Made by a program: the position numbers and the translations under genes
Notes under the pieces: generated by a model
Seen by the model: the letters and a program-made list of their open reading frames with translations, nothing else
The model's database searches: none
Told to the model about the DNA's origin: nothing
Part shown: positions 8,823 through 17,797 of the stretch, in pieces
Layout of the letters: each line of letters opens with the position of its first letter
Numbering within the stretch: position 1 is the stretch's first letter
From: Hoyosella rhizosphaerae
GTDB taxonomy: Bacteria; Actinomycetota; Actinomycetes; Mycobacteriales; Mycobacteriaceae
Assembly (NCBI RefSeq): GCF_014643175.1
Contig: NZ_BMJH01000003.1
Location: forward strand, 558,001-622,000
Length of the DNA: 64,000 nucleotides
Direction of reading: 5' to 3'

Positions 8823-9440
8823 TCAGCAATCCTCCGGTGGTAGGTATCCCCATTCGCATGCCTCAGCGTGGTCGTTTGCATGGTTTGGGCGCCCTTCCGG
8901 ATTAGGCATCTCTGCCATCGACACTGGTGTCCCATCAGCGTGGTAGCACCAATCATGATCGCAATAGATCAGTTCACCAGCATTTGACTCCTTGACGGTG
9001 GCCACAGGATTTCCATCCGAACCTACGCATATCTGGTCGCCACAAAAGGGGTAGTTGGGGTTCCCCTCAATAAGCTCATAGTTCTGAATGCACATCGGCA
9101 GAATTCCGACTGTTCCGTCATCGAAGTAATAGTTTCCGTTCATGGCGGGATCGCACTTGTCAACCGTGTAGGACTCCGCTGGCCCGGCGATGGTGGCTTC
9201 CGACGCACCTGTCGTTTCGAGTGAAGGCTCCTGCGGATCTGAAACATCTGTGCTTGGCGTTTGCTCAAGAGGTTGAGTCGAAGGAGGAATGGATGCCGCC
9301 TCATCAGGCGATGCCGGTTGGGATGTCGACGTAGCAATCGGAGTTGCGGGAAGCTCGTCACCTACTGACGGCTGCGCGCCGCAGGCCCCCACGACCAGCG
9401 ATACGGCGATACATCCAGCCAACAAAACAAGACGATTCAT
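8823..9440 (-). CDS. Cysteine-rich lipoprotein
   Basis: A 205-residue protein starting at the ATG at 9440, with GAGG six bases upstream; the GTG four codons earlier has no site. The N-terminus is a signal peptide with lipobox VVGAC. Residues ~30-85 are a Ser/Thr/Pro-rich linker, typical for wall-spanning lipoproteins. The C-terminal domain has about eight cysteines (KCDPAM, PMCIQNY, PFCGDQICVGSDG, YCDHDWCYHADG, EACEWG) that probably form disulfides. Repeated DDGTVG / SDGNPV / ADGTPV turns suggest a small beta-rich module. Function unknown. Confidence 0.75.
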   Translation of the reverse strand: MNRLVLLAGCIAVSLVVGACGAQPSVGDELPATPIATSTSQPASPDEAASIPPSTQPLEQTPSTDVSDPQEPSLETTGASEATIAGPAESYTVDKCDPAMNGNYYFDDGTVGILPMCIQNYELIEGNPNYPFCGDQICVGSDGNPVATVKESNAGELIYCDHDWCYHADGTPVSMAEMPNPEGRPNHANDHAEACEWGYLPPEDC

Positions 9441-10391
9441 TTTCTTCCTCACGGTAATCCGGAGTGCCCATGCCGCAAGAGTTTCTTAAGTATTGCGCCA
9501 CGGCAGTAGAGGTACCTGACATTGCTCACCTTGGGCTGAAACTCAGTGTTTCGCTCCACGGACGAAAACCTGCCAGTACTTCATCTCGATCAGGTCAGCG
9601 CCGAAACTAAGCTAAGCGTAACGCGCCCAAAGTCGACTACGAGCCTCGCGCTCATCGAATCGTCCCTAGGCATTCCCCGGCCGCGGCGCGTAGACCATTC
9701 ACCCGGTTTCGGCGTCGAAAATCGTGCGCGGGCGCGGTTCAGCAGGCTGGTAGATCCACACTCACGGTCGCCAGCTGTTTTGCTGTCAGCCGAAGTCATC
9801 GAACGCGCGGACTAACGTGCCGGACCAGGTGTGGTCGATGCGGCAGCAAGTTTAGTCATCTGACTGCCGGTGAACATGCACCGAAAACTGGCAACGGATC
9901 GGCGACATCAGCACGCTCGTGATCCGCACAAATACACGGGGAGAATCGACAAGGATGAGAGTGTCCGACAGATTTCGCACCGGAGAAGCGGTACTCATGG
10001 CCCAGATCCTAGCTGGATGCCAAGAAGTTGGTGACGGTGCGTGGGACTGCGGAGGCTCTTGCCCAACCGTCTTGCCGCCCTACCGTTTGCCAGGCTCGCC
10101 GCAGAAATCGGCACCACCACGATCCCGCGCCCACCTATCGGGAGTCAGCACGGTGCTCCAACCGAAGAAACCGAGGTTTCAGGGCTCTAGACCATCCACG
10201 CGGAAACGCCAGCTCCTCACGACGCGAACGCGATGAGGATTTCATGCAGATGTTCTGCCGGGCGATCTTACAATCTGGGGCATCGGCGGGTGGTGAACTG
10301 CCGGTGCCCGGGCAAGATCATAGCCGCAACAACGCCGGTGAAACCGGCAAACCAAGCAACAACGTCAGACACCTCCGGTACAAGTAAACAC
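9441..10391. other. 950-bp region without recognisable gene
   Basis: No frame on either strand has a credible start signal together with family-like sequence. Frames of 70-105 codons occur on both strands but look like chance. The region may contain fully decayed genes, as the flanking DNA does. I see no strong repeat or hairpin. Confidence 0.4.
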
Positions 10392-11327
10392 ATGACTAAT
10401 GGACTCAATTTCGTCGCACTCGATGTTGAAACAGCGAACAATCAACGCGGGTCAATCTGCGCGATCGGCGGGGCAATCGTCGAAGACGGCAAGTTGACCG
10501 GCACCTTTGGGACCTACTGCAAACCACCTGAAGGTCTTGACCATTTCTCGCCATTCAACACAATGATTCACGGAATCACAGCCGTTACCGTCGCCAACGA
10601 GCCGCAATTCAACGACGTGATGGCTGAAGTTGTGCAGCTCATCGGCGATCGAACAGTTATTGCCCACAATGCCGGGTTTGATATCGGGGCACTGCGCAGT
10701 GCGTGCACACACGGCGGGGTCACCTGGCCCGAGTGGCAATATGGATGCACACTAGTGTGGTCACGCCGAATCCTCGACTTGATCAGCTACCGGCTCCCGA
10801 TCGTGGCGGAGTCACTCGGCATAGTGATCGAAAACCACCATGACCCGGTTGCTGATGCGATCGCCTCAGCCGAGATAGCAATCAAACTAGCCGAGCGCAC
10901 CAATAGCTCAACGATCGCAGAGCTAACCGACGCAACCACTACCCGACTCGGACTCATGCAGCCCGGCAATTGGCGCGGATGCGAAACCATCCACTCTGGG
11001 AGCAGCTCGCAACCTGAGTTTGCGGGCGCCAACCCAGATGCTGACCCCAACAATCCATTGTTCGGTCACCGCTTCGCCTTCACCGGTGCACTGTCCATAA
11101 CCAGGCAAGAGGCGTGGAACCTGGCTGGACACGCAGGCGCAATTGCTGAAAAAAGCGTGACGAAAAAGACGACGCGGCTCGTCGTTGGCGACGACTTCTC
11201 CGGTGAATCGCTCGAAGAGTTTCAAACCAAAAAAGCAAACAAAGCATTCATGCTGCGGGCACAAGGCCAGCCGATCGAGGTTCTCACCGAGCAAGACTTC
11301 TACGAACTCCTCGCCCAAACTGAATAG
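10392..11327 (+). CDS. DnaQ-like 3'-5' exonuclease with C-terminal BRCT domain
   Basis: A 311-residue protein beginning at ATG 10392 (the open frame extends upstream but loses similarity). The exonuclease part shows the DEDDh pattern: ALDVETAN (Exo I), HNAGFDIGALRS (Exo II) and HDPVADAIASAE (Exo III with His and Asp). Residues ~220-305 form a BRCT domain: FGHRFAFTGALSI, a glycine-rich middle, KKTTRLVVGDDF and KANKAFMLRAQGQPIEVLTE, as at the end of NAD-dependent DNA ligases. Such proteins are annotated as DNA polymerase III epsilon-like exonucleases and probably act in DNA repair or replication editing. There is no obvious ribosome binding site. It stands alone between decayed DNA and an IS remnant. 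Confidence 0.85.
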   Translation: MTNGLNFVALDVETANNQRGSICAIGGAIVEDGKLTGTFGTYCKPPEGLDHFSPFNTMIHGITAVTVANEPQFNDVMAEVVQLIGDRTVIAHNAGFDIGALRSACTHGGVTWPEWQYGCTLVWSRRILDLISYRLPIVAESLGIVIENHHDPVADAIASAEIAIKLAERTNSSTIAELTDATTTRLGLMQPGNWRGCETIHSGSSSQPEFAGANPDADPNNPLFGHRFAFTGALSITRQEAWNLAGHAGAIAEKSVTKKTTRLVVGDDFSGESLEEFQTKKANKAFMLRAQGQPIEVLTEQDFYELLAQTE

Positions 11328-11439
11328 GCTCGACGTCACGCGGCGGTGGTGAGTTGACTCACTAAACCGAACTCAATGGTGTGGGGTTGACCCCGTTTGG
11401 TGGACATCGGTTTAAGCGGCTTGAACCACTGGACCTACG

Positions 11440-12018
11440 AGTTGCTGTTCGCAAGCCACCGGACTGGTCATCCCGAGTCATACGTGCCTGCGACGCCGTT
11501 AGTAGACCCATTCGATCCAGTCTCCGATCGCAAGCTTCGCCGCAGTCTTGGTCAGCCACGAAAGTCGACCGAAGAACTCGGTTTTCAGAGTTGACCACAA
11601 CGTTTCCTGCTGAGTGTTGTCCAAGAATACCCCGGTCCGACCGACCGAGAGCCGCGCCCCGAGCTCTGCGGCCATGAAGGCCAGGTGCGCTGAGTTGACT
11701 GACAGCCCTCCCCGGTGGCCAGGGACGTGATGTCCGAGGTCCACACCGCATCAAGCTGCCCAAGGTCGAAGTCGCGGTTCACCAAATCCGGGACCGTGTG
11801 CGCAACCTCATTGACAAGCATCGCTTCTGATCTCCACCGGGCGGGCTGATGCCTTGAATGCCGTTGTCGCGCATAGTTTTCGCGACGGCCTTGCGAACCA
11901 CGCCTTCACCGCGTTCCCACAGGTCGACCGGGATTCTGAGCGCACCGTTAACCTCGTCGGATGCCTTATGCGCGTCGACCTTGAACTCAGGCGTAAACCG
12001 CCTGAGACTGCCTGACAT
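11440..12018 (-). mobile_element. Degenerate IS3-family transposase
   Basis: On the minus strand the frame from 12018 begins MSGSLRRFTPEFKVDAHK, an IS3-type OrfA start, but switches after a few codons. Further down [11 protein letters not shown], then [20 protein letters not shown] and LATGEG, and finally [20 protein letters not shown] followed by KLAIGDWIEWVY are pieces of the OrfB integrase domain (DDE family), in different frames. At least three frame changes and large deletions show a dead element. I could not define terminal inverted repeats. Confidence 0.8.
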
Positions 12019-12139
12019 ACAGACATCCTTTCAACCTCGACGAAGATCACGCGAACAAACTGGCAACGTGGACACTCTCAACGCTGCAGGACGCGAGCAC
12101 ATATGCCGACTGAGTTACGCCAACCTTCTCCCTCCGCCA

Positions 12140-13197
12140 CTACCTTCTCGATCTCCTTCGCGCCCTGGTCCCCGCCGTCGATGACGACACGCTGTTTGTC
12201 ATCCGTGAGTATCTCCTGAGATTGCCGCCAGTTACAGGGGACGCCCCTGGCCAGGACCTGGCACGTGTCGTCCGCAAAATCCCAGGTGAATCGTGGACGC
12301 CTGAGCAACGCAGACGAGCTGCAGCCCGAGCTCCGGAAGATGCAGCCTACCTCCGGGAAGCATTCCAGCGCATCGGTTCGCAGGCGGACGCGGCAACGGC
12401 CTCTGAGATCCACGAGCGTGCAAGCCAGGGCGACCTCTTGGCACTGGCTGCGATCGATGACCTCAGCGCCATACCCGCCGAATCTGCCCTCGGCCTGGCG
12501 GAGGCGTTGGAGGACTCCATTCACAAGAAAATCGCCGACGCCGAGTCCGGCAGCTTCGGGCATGGTGGCCCGGATCTCCCGCATACTCTCGCCATCATCA
12601 ATCATTGGCACTCTACAGTCGCGCGGTGGAATGTTCTCGCGGATTTTCTCCGCAACCCAGCGGTTTTGGCCGACCAGCAGCAGGACTTGCTCGGCTTTCT
12701 TGCACGGAGCGGCGCTCGGCTTACAAACAAAGTTCGGGAGCAGTTCCTGGACGTCGTGGGTTAACTCAGGACTCGTGGACTCCGAGACCCGGGGTTCGGG
12801 GTTCGGGGTTCGGGGTTCGGGGTTCGGGGATGGTGCTCCGTCCCTATCGGGGCTTGCAGCCGAAGCCGAAGCCGCATTGGCGAACAGCTCCTGTCGCAGC
12901 GAGATAGTTCGACAGCTGCTTGCAACTGGGCACGAGCATGATCGCGTGTCGGTCGCACATATCCTCGCCCAATTTCCAGACAGCGATTGCATTGATGTGT
13001 TGCTGTCCATGGCTGGGGGCTCTCCATCCGAAGTTCAGGCCGCGGCCGCCGCTGCGCTCAACCGCCTTGTCGCGGCTGGCTGCGAAGACGAGGCCGTAGT
13101 GCCCGTCCTGAAGCGGCTTCTGTCGGAGGGTGGCCGGGCAGTCGCTGGCGCGATCATCGCTCAATTGCCTTCGTCGGATGCCGAAACCGACACCTAG
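12140..13197 (+). pseudogene. HEAT-like repeat protein, broken into two frames
   Basis: The first frame (open from about 12100, ending with TAA at 12762-12764) reads LLDLLRALVPAVDDDTLFVI and later SQGDLLALAAIDDLSA, an alpha-helical repeat pattern, but has no convincing start codon. A second frame, which could start at the GTG at 12774, runs through a heptamer repeat into EIVRQLLATGHEHDRVSVAH and VQAAAAAALNRLV, again HEAT-like. After the stop at 13197 a third frame continues ELRDIARAHPSGLVRRAAA. The parts look like one protein of tandem helical repeats disrupted by frame shifts; alternatively the second frame is a separate 141-residue gene. Function unknown. An IS remnant lies upstream. Confidence 0.55.
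12791..12830 (+). repeat. Heptamer tandem repeat (GGGGTTC) x5
   Basis: Five perfect copies of GGGGTTC followed by GGGGA. The unit length is not a multiple of three, so gain or loss of one copy shifts any reading frame through it. It lies between the two HEAT-like frames. Confidence 0.95.
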
Positions 13198-13295
13198 TTG
13201 AGCTGCGTGACATCGCGCGGGCGCATCCGTCGGGGTTGGTTCGGCGTGCTGCCGCCCCTCGCGGGGCCGTGGCGTCGGATCTTCAGCCAACCTGA

Positions 13296-13367
13296 TCAGT
13301 GACCGCGCTTGCGCACGACGCGGACCGCGTCGTCACGGAACTCCTTAGGATGAGACTTGGCCATCAT
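13296..13367 (-). mobile_element. N-terminal fragment of an IS3-type OrfA
   Basis: The short minus-strand frame MMAKSHPKEFRDDAVRVVRK followed by RGH and a stop matches the first residues of transposase OrfA proteins (MAKSYPKEFRDDVV pattern). Only 23 codons remain, so it is a fragment from a second insertion sequence different from the one at 11440-12018. Confidence 0.6.
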
Positions 13368-13482
13368 GATGACGCTCCCCCGGAAACTCTTGGCTCCCGA
13401 TGGCGGGTGACAATCAGACCTTCAGCGGTTCCCTGTTCGCAGCCGTCGCAGGAGAAGTCGGAGTTCGTACGAACCCGACACG

Positions 13483-14262
13483 CTAACCGTCGATGGGGTC
13501 AATCGGGAGCGGCTCAAAGGCCATCGGGTCAAAGCCCGCTGCACGATATCGCGCCCAGTTGTCACCACTAAGGGTGCCCACTGGTAGAGATGCGCCAAAC
13601 CCAGCACCGCTGAGAATCCGGTCATCTTCCTTCGTCACCACAGCACCCGCCAGCTTCGCGAACAGCAGATCGCGCAGCGTCTCGGGCGTCAGCTGCGAGG
13701 CATTCTCAAACAGTTCGAGGAGAAGGAGCCTCCGCGGTGTCATGTGCTCCAGGATCAGACCCCAACCGCCCGGAGGCCGCCGCCCCTCATTCTCCTCCCA
13801 CAAATCGCGTGCGGCGGGAGACCACGGGTATGACATCGGATATTTACTGGTGAGGAGCGGCCGCGGCAATCTTGGACGTTCCCAGACATCCCACAGCGAC
13901 TCTCGCGCCATATGCATCGCTGCAGACGGCCCATGACGCTCCCTCACCCCCACTCCCGCCCGAATGATCGCGAGCATCGCTTCCGCATCCGCACGATCAA
14001 AATCCTCCCCGAGCGATACGGGCCGGCCAACATCAGGATCAACAGGGGGATTGTCGCCGTCGGTGCGAATCAACCTGTTCAGCGCCGCCTCGTATAGCCG
14101 CCGCTCGGCGTCACTCGTACGGCCACCCACCACACTCCGCTCGATGCGATACACCTTCGCGGGCGTTCCCAGCTCGCCACCAATCTCCTCCGCAAGCCGC
14201 GTGCGACTCACTGCGGCATCCCGGCGCTTCTGCTCCAGCTCACTAAACTCTCGACCCGACAT
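13483..14262 (-). CDS. Helix-turn-helix domain protein of unknown function
   Basis: A 259-residue protein, started at the ATG at 14262 behind GGAGGG (three bases away); an upstream in-frame start at 14298 has no site. Residues ~5-45 (RDAAVSRTRLAEEIGGELGT, PAKVYRIERSVVGGR) look like a Cro/XRE-type DNA-binding segment that ends in the usual ARVYRIE-like helix. The remaining 200 residues are helical with no motif known to me (DAEAMLAIIRAGVGVRER, PRRLLLLELFENASQL). It could be a regulator of the neighbouring HipA-like kinase gene, which is a relic on the other strand. Confidence 0.65.
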   Translation of the reverse strand: MSGREFSELEQKRRDAAVSRTRLAEEIGGELGTPAKVYRIERSVVGGRTSDAERRLYEAALNRLIRTDGDNPPVDPDVGRPVSLGEDFDRADAEAMLAIIRAGVGVRERHGPSAAMHMARESLWDVWERPRLPRPLLTSKYPMSYPWSPAARDLWEENEGRRPPGGWGLILEHMTPRRLLLLELFENASQLTPETLRDLLFAKLAGAVVTKEDDRILSGAGFGASLPVGTLSGDNWARYRAAGFDPMAFEPLPIDPIDG

Positions 14263-14380
14263 GACCCTCCAACTATCCGATGAACGCGTCTGCCCCACCG
14301 TATAAGGCAGGTCTGACAGGTACGTTGAGCTGGCCGCGTCGCTGTGGGCGTGAGTGTTCCGATCCTAATTCCCTGCCATA

Positions 14381-14900
14381 ATGTCCCAGCCTTCTACCTT
14401 CGAAATCCTCAATGCAGCTGGCTTGGCGATCCCCTAGCTCGAGCCCGCCGGGTCCGACGCTAAGATCTGGTTAATCACCCCGTCGGGTGAACGTGCACTG
14501 TTCAAACCGAATCGGCCCGACCTTGGTGATGATCAGGGTAAAGACTGGGCTGAGAAGTTTTCGAGCGAGATCGCCTTGGGCATCGGGGTTCCTACTGCGC
14601 GGATCGACCAGGCAACTTACAACGGCGTGCGCGGATGCGGTTCCTACAATGTGACTCCCGCAGGTACGACTTGCAGCCTGGTGCACTGCTAATGGACCAA
14701 CTTCTTACTGACGCGTTCGATCCACGCGAGGTGTCGGGCTCTATTACTTAGACCGCACTCGGCGCAAACCGCGACCGGCACTCCGAGAACTGGGCAGTCC
14801 ACCTCATTTGAGAGAACGACTAGAGCAACTTTCTTGCCGATACGAGTCGAGCGAAGAATTTTGTTGAGGGTTGCACGGCTCGACGGTTCGACGAAATCCT
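14381..14900 (+). pseudogene. Relic of a HipA-like kinase
   Basis: From an ATG at 14381 the frame reads MSQPSTFEILNAAGLAIP and meets a TAG (14435-14437). It continues KIWLITPSGERALFKPNRPD, GKDWAEKFSSEIALGIGVPT and GVRGCGSYNV, the N-lobe of HipA-like serine kinases common in actinobacteria. A frame shift near 14665 leads to DLQPGALLMDQLLTDAFDP, a further stop and a deletion, then LGANRDRHSENWAVHL, the catalytic NRDRH motif, and a last stretch RRFDEI. The combination of stops, frame shifts and deletion shows it is dead. The divergent HTH gene at 13483-14262 may once have been its partner. Confidence 0.75.
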
Positions 14901-14985
14901 CATCGCGAAGCCACGGTAAAACCGGGGACCCCCGTTTAAGAGTCCTCGTTCATGCGTACCGCGAGATACCTACTCTTGGCGGCCG

Positions 14986-15840
14986 TCACGGCTGCAAATC
15001 CACGGCCTCGTCGGCGCTTGCTCGCCCCTCCGGCAACGCAACCAATCTTTCTTGCCGCGGCTGCCCGATACGCCGCAGCAATGTTGCGCCGGATGGTGTG
15101 GCTGCCATAGTGATGTCCTCGGCCTTCGCGTTGTTTGAAGTCAACGGGGTTAACGGGTGTGTTCCAATGCACGACGGCCGAGTACCATCAGTGCAAGTCG
15201 ATGCCTTCTTGCCCGGCTCTCGTCCCGGCAACACAAAATGCGCAAGCAACGTGCCCCCGGCACCAGACAGAATGCGTTCCCGTAGCCACTGCGCCTCACC
15301 TGACAACAAGTCCAGCCCACCCGGAATTGTGTGCGGAAAATTCACTGGAACCTTTGGCAGCGTCGCATGCCACATCCCCTGCTGACGCTCCGTGAGCTCA
15401 TCCTCCCCATCGGCAAAAACCGGCGAAAAACGATCCTCAGCCAACCGAACCCGATAGCGGCCCAATGCACTCCAATACACCGATGACGGCAATGACTTCA
15501 CCATCGGCCCCGCACGGCGACCTATCAAACCATCAATGTCCCCCGCTTCTTTCAGTGTCCTGATCACCAGCTTTTCGTGCTGCTCGACTGCCGCAGAAAA
15601 CCGCGCACCACTCACACCGCGCTTCTCGGCACTCAGATAGCACCACGGGACCAGCAGGAAATACTTCGCCCGAGTGTGCAGCGTCGACGTACCAGAGAAG
15701 AGAAGATCAGCAAACGCATCACGGATCTGGCCGATACCCAACTCGTCACGGCTCTCACTATCGGAGAACATGCTTAGCAACTCACGCATGCGCTGCGGAT
15801 CCTCACGAGAATTATCGAGCCAGGCAAGGCTTGAAGGCAT
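14986..15840 (-). CDS. DUF6361-like protein, probably C-terminally truncated
   Basis: A 284-residue protein with ATG at 15840 behind GGAGGGG. SLAWLDNS, RMRELLSMFSDSESRDELGI, GQIRDAFADLLFSGTSTLHT and RAKYFLLVPWCYLSAEKRG are the diagnostic start of the DUF6361 family, found in mobile and defence-associated regions. Family members I know are about 400 residues or longer. Here similarity ends around GGTLLAHFVLP (residue ~205), after which the sequence becomes low-complexity and unlike the family (ASTCTDGTRPSCIGTHPLTP), so a frame shift or deletion has probably replaced the C-terminus. Biochemical role unknown. Confidence 0.65.
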   Translation of the reverse strand: MPSSLAWLDNSREDPQRMRELLSMFSDSESRDELGIGQIRDAFADLLFSGTSTLHTRAKYFLLVPWCYLSAEKRGVSGARFSAAVEQHEKLVIRTLKEAGDIDGLIGRRAGPMVKSLPSSVYWSALGRYRVRLAEDRFSPVFADGEDELTERQQGMWHATLPKVPVNFPHTIPGGLDLLSGEAQWLRERILSGAGGTLLAHFVLPGREPGKKASTCTDGTRPSCIGTHPLTPLTSNNAKAEDITMAATPSGATLLRRIGQPRQERLVALPEGRASADEAVDLQP

Positions 15841-15936
15841 CGGCACCCCTCCGGTCGATGTACAGATACGACAAAGCCTATTGCTGTGCGCTTGCCATTA
15901 CAGACGAACAGCTCAATCGGCCGTTGGCGACCGAAA

Positions 15937-16581
15937 TTACCGATTCAGCACCTGCGTCAACTGGTCAATAGCGGCATCGAAGCTTTGTCGGTTCTTCAGT
16001 GTGTTGATGCCCGGTGGTGACGGGGAGGCGCCAGCAATCAGATTCAACTTCCGCCCAGGATGCAGTTCCGACGGCCGCCATCCATCCCGAGCAGGTCCAC
16101 CGAGCGTCACCACCACCTCCAGCGCAGGCAACATACCTAGCAGCCTGCGAGTGAACGGGGCTGCACGCCTCCGTTCGACCGCGTTTGGGGTGTAACCCAC
16201 AATCGGGAAAGGGCACACGTTCCACGGCAGCACCAGGGAACGCGCTAGCCCCCGCCGCTGGAACGCCTCGAACATGTTTGCTGCGCCGTCATCGTTGTTG
16301 TCGAAACTCAGAAACCGATGGTCGGTTCGCGACGGGTCCGCATCTTCCTCTGGCGCTTTCATGACGAGCAACGCGCGCGAGTTTATGCCACCGAAAGTGG
16401 GGTCGATGTACGGCAGGTTCGCCCAACCCATTGCGCGACCGATCTCATCAACCAAATCATTAATCGGCACGACGTGCGGGGCACCCAGGTGTTTCGCACG
16501 GCTCGCCCGCTCGCTGGCGGATGCCAACGCCTTTGGCATCCGAGGTACGGAAAGTTCTACTGCGGACGCATCCGTCGACAT
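15937..16581 (-). CDS. Uracil-DNA-glycosylase-superfamily protein
   Basis: A 214-residue protein. GGINSRALLVMKAPEEDADP is the beta-strand plus motif A region of the UDG superfamily, FLSFDNNDDGAANMFEA and LARSLVLPWNVCPFPI follow the substrate-pocket region, EVVVTLGGPARDGW is the central strand, and GASPSPPGINT near the C-terminus is in the place of the HPSP/HPS DNA-intercalating loop. The catalytic positions are not canonical for family 1, so the activity cannot be called. Stand-alone proteins like this occur in accessory regions. It lies between a DUF6361 gene and an ATPase relic, in the same direction. Confidence 0.65.
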   Translation of the reverse strand: MSTDASAVELSVPRMPKALASASERASRAKHLGAPHVVPINDLVDEIGRAMGWANLPYIDPTFGGINSRALLVMKAPEEDADPSRTDHRFLSFDNNDDGAANMFEAFQRRGLARSLVLPWNVCPFPIVGYTPNAVERRRAAPFTRRLLGMLPALEVVVTLGGPARDGWRPSELHPGRKLNLIAGASPSPPGINTLKNRQSFDAAIDQLTQVLNR

Positions 16582-16619
16582 AGACGTGAGCTTAGCCCTC
16601 GCTGAAATTTAGTCGCACG

Positions 16620-17432
16620 CTAATGCTCCTCGGTTGAATCAGGGCGAATGTCGTCGGTGATTACCAGTGACGCTGCGTGATTCTGTAGGTAGCTTCGCAA
16701 ATTCGGGACCGCGAAATCAACGAAACTGTAACCGGCGGGTTCGATCAATTCCGCCTGAATCAGCCACAGCCTGTTCTGGTCGGCGTAGTTTGTGTCGACT
16801 CCCATCCGTGTCGCAACCTCCACCGTACGTATGGGACCTGAGTCGTGCGTCATCGAAAGTAGGAGTGAGCAGTCGAACTGCGAAGTTTTCCAAGAGAGTT
16901 GGCTCGTAGATTAATAAACCCATGCGCCCGCAAACGCTACCTCACGATTTTCGCGAAACGCATGCTGGAATTGCGTACCGATCTGTCGCAGATCGTCGAA
17001 GAGCTTGCGAAGTATTTCATCGATAGTGATGAGCAGGCCAGTCGCATGTTTCGCGAGTACTTCGGTCAGGGCATTGATCATCGACCGTAGTCCCGATTCA
17101 GGCGGGTACCTTTCCACAGTCTCCCAGCTCAGCCCGCCCATACCTGCCGGGGCGGAAAAGCCCTTCAGCTGGCGCTTTTGGGCGCTTCCCCCGCGCGCGG
17201 CGAGAAGCCACGGCAGGTGGTCACGTATAAGGCGATCCATCAACCCTGGGGTCGCAGCTTCAGAGATCACAAGCCAACCGCCTCGACGCGCCTCGTCCTC
17301 AGCCGCGTTTAGCATGAAAGTCTTACCAACACCTCGCGCACCGGTATACAAGGTTGCTCGCCTGGGAGCACCCGGGCCATCATCGAGGCTCTCACCAAAC
17401 TGCTCGATCAGATCGTCTCGACCGACGAGCAA
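16620..17432 (-). pseudogene. AAA ATPase with large internal deletion
   Basis: The upstream part begins MLVGRDDLIEQFGESLDD and has Walker A GARGVGKT and Walker B TGLLITIDEI, as in the Orc1/Cdc6-like ATP-binding proteins common in actinobacterial genomes. It ends at 16911 after VAFAGAWVY, where the family continues with the sensor and winged-helix regions. A separate frame ending at 16620 (GPIRTVEVATRMGVDTNYAD, RLWLIQAELIEPAGYSFVDF) is the C-terminal winged-helix portion. About 150 residues between them are lost and the frames differ. The gene is therefore disrupted. Confidence 0.7.
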
Positions 17433-17797
17433 GGGTGGCGTCGAGCCAAAAGTACGGTGTGAAGGCGTCGCGTATCCCCTGGATCTACAGCAGCTTTTAG
17501 TGGCCTTTAATTCTCTTAGTGGTGTAAATCACTCTAGCTGGATTGCCGCGGCATCACCTCCAGCCCACCAATTTTCCCGTCTAACCCAGTTTGTGCGTCG
17601 CGCGGGACAAGCCACACCGTCTGAGTCGACTGGCCCGCCGAATCTCCCTGCCTCGTGGCCATCGAGCACCGCTCATCGAAGTTGCCGCCGACCCCGGCTC
17701 AGACTCCATCGACTTGGTTGATTTCTGGGCCTCATCAGGTCTGCTGCGTTTTCGGGCAGCGGCGGAGGGAGATCATCTCCGCTTTCGCCGCGCAGTA
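17433..17797. other. Intergenic region without recognisable gene
   Basis: About 365 bases upstream of the ATPase relic and downstream of a lipoprotein gene on the same strand. It contains a stretch richer in A and T around 17490-17540. Frames found here lack start signals and similarity. Confidence 0.4.

Noticed and set aside
9919..10236. 105-codon frame upstream of the exonuclease gene
   Set aside because: Composition is not protein-like, there is no start signal, and other frames through the same stretch are equally open.
12791..12830. CRISPR-like array
   Set aside because: The units are seven bases with no spacers; it is a simple tandem repeat. No CRISPR array or cas gene is seen anywhere in the window.
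14936..15172. 78-codon basic frame on the minus strand
   Set aside because: It overlaps the 3' part of the DUF6361 gene in another frame; it may show where the frame shift occurred but does not match any family.
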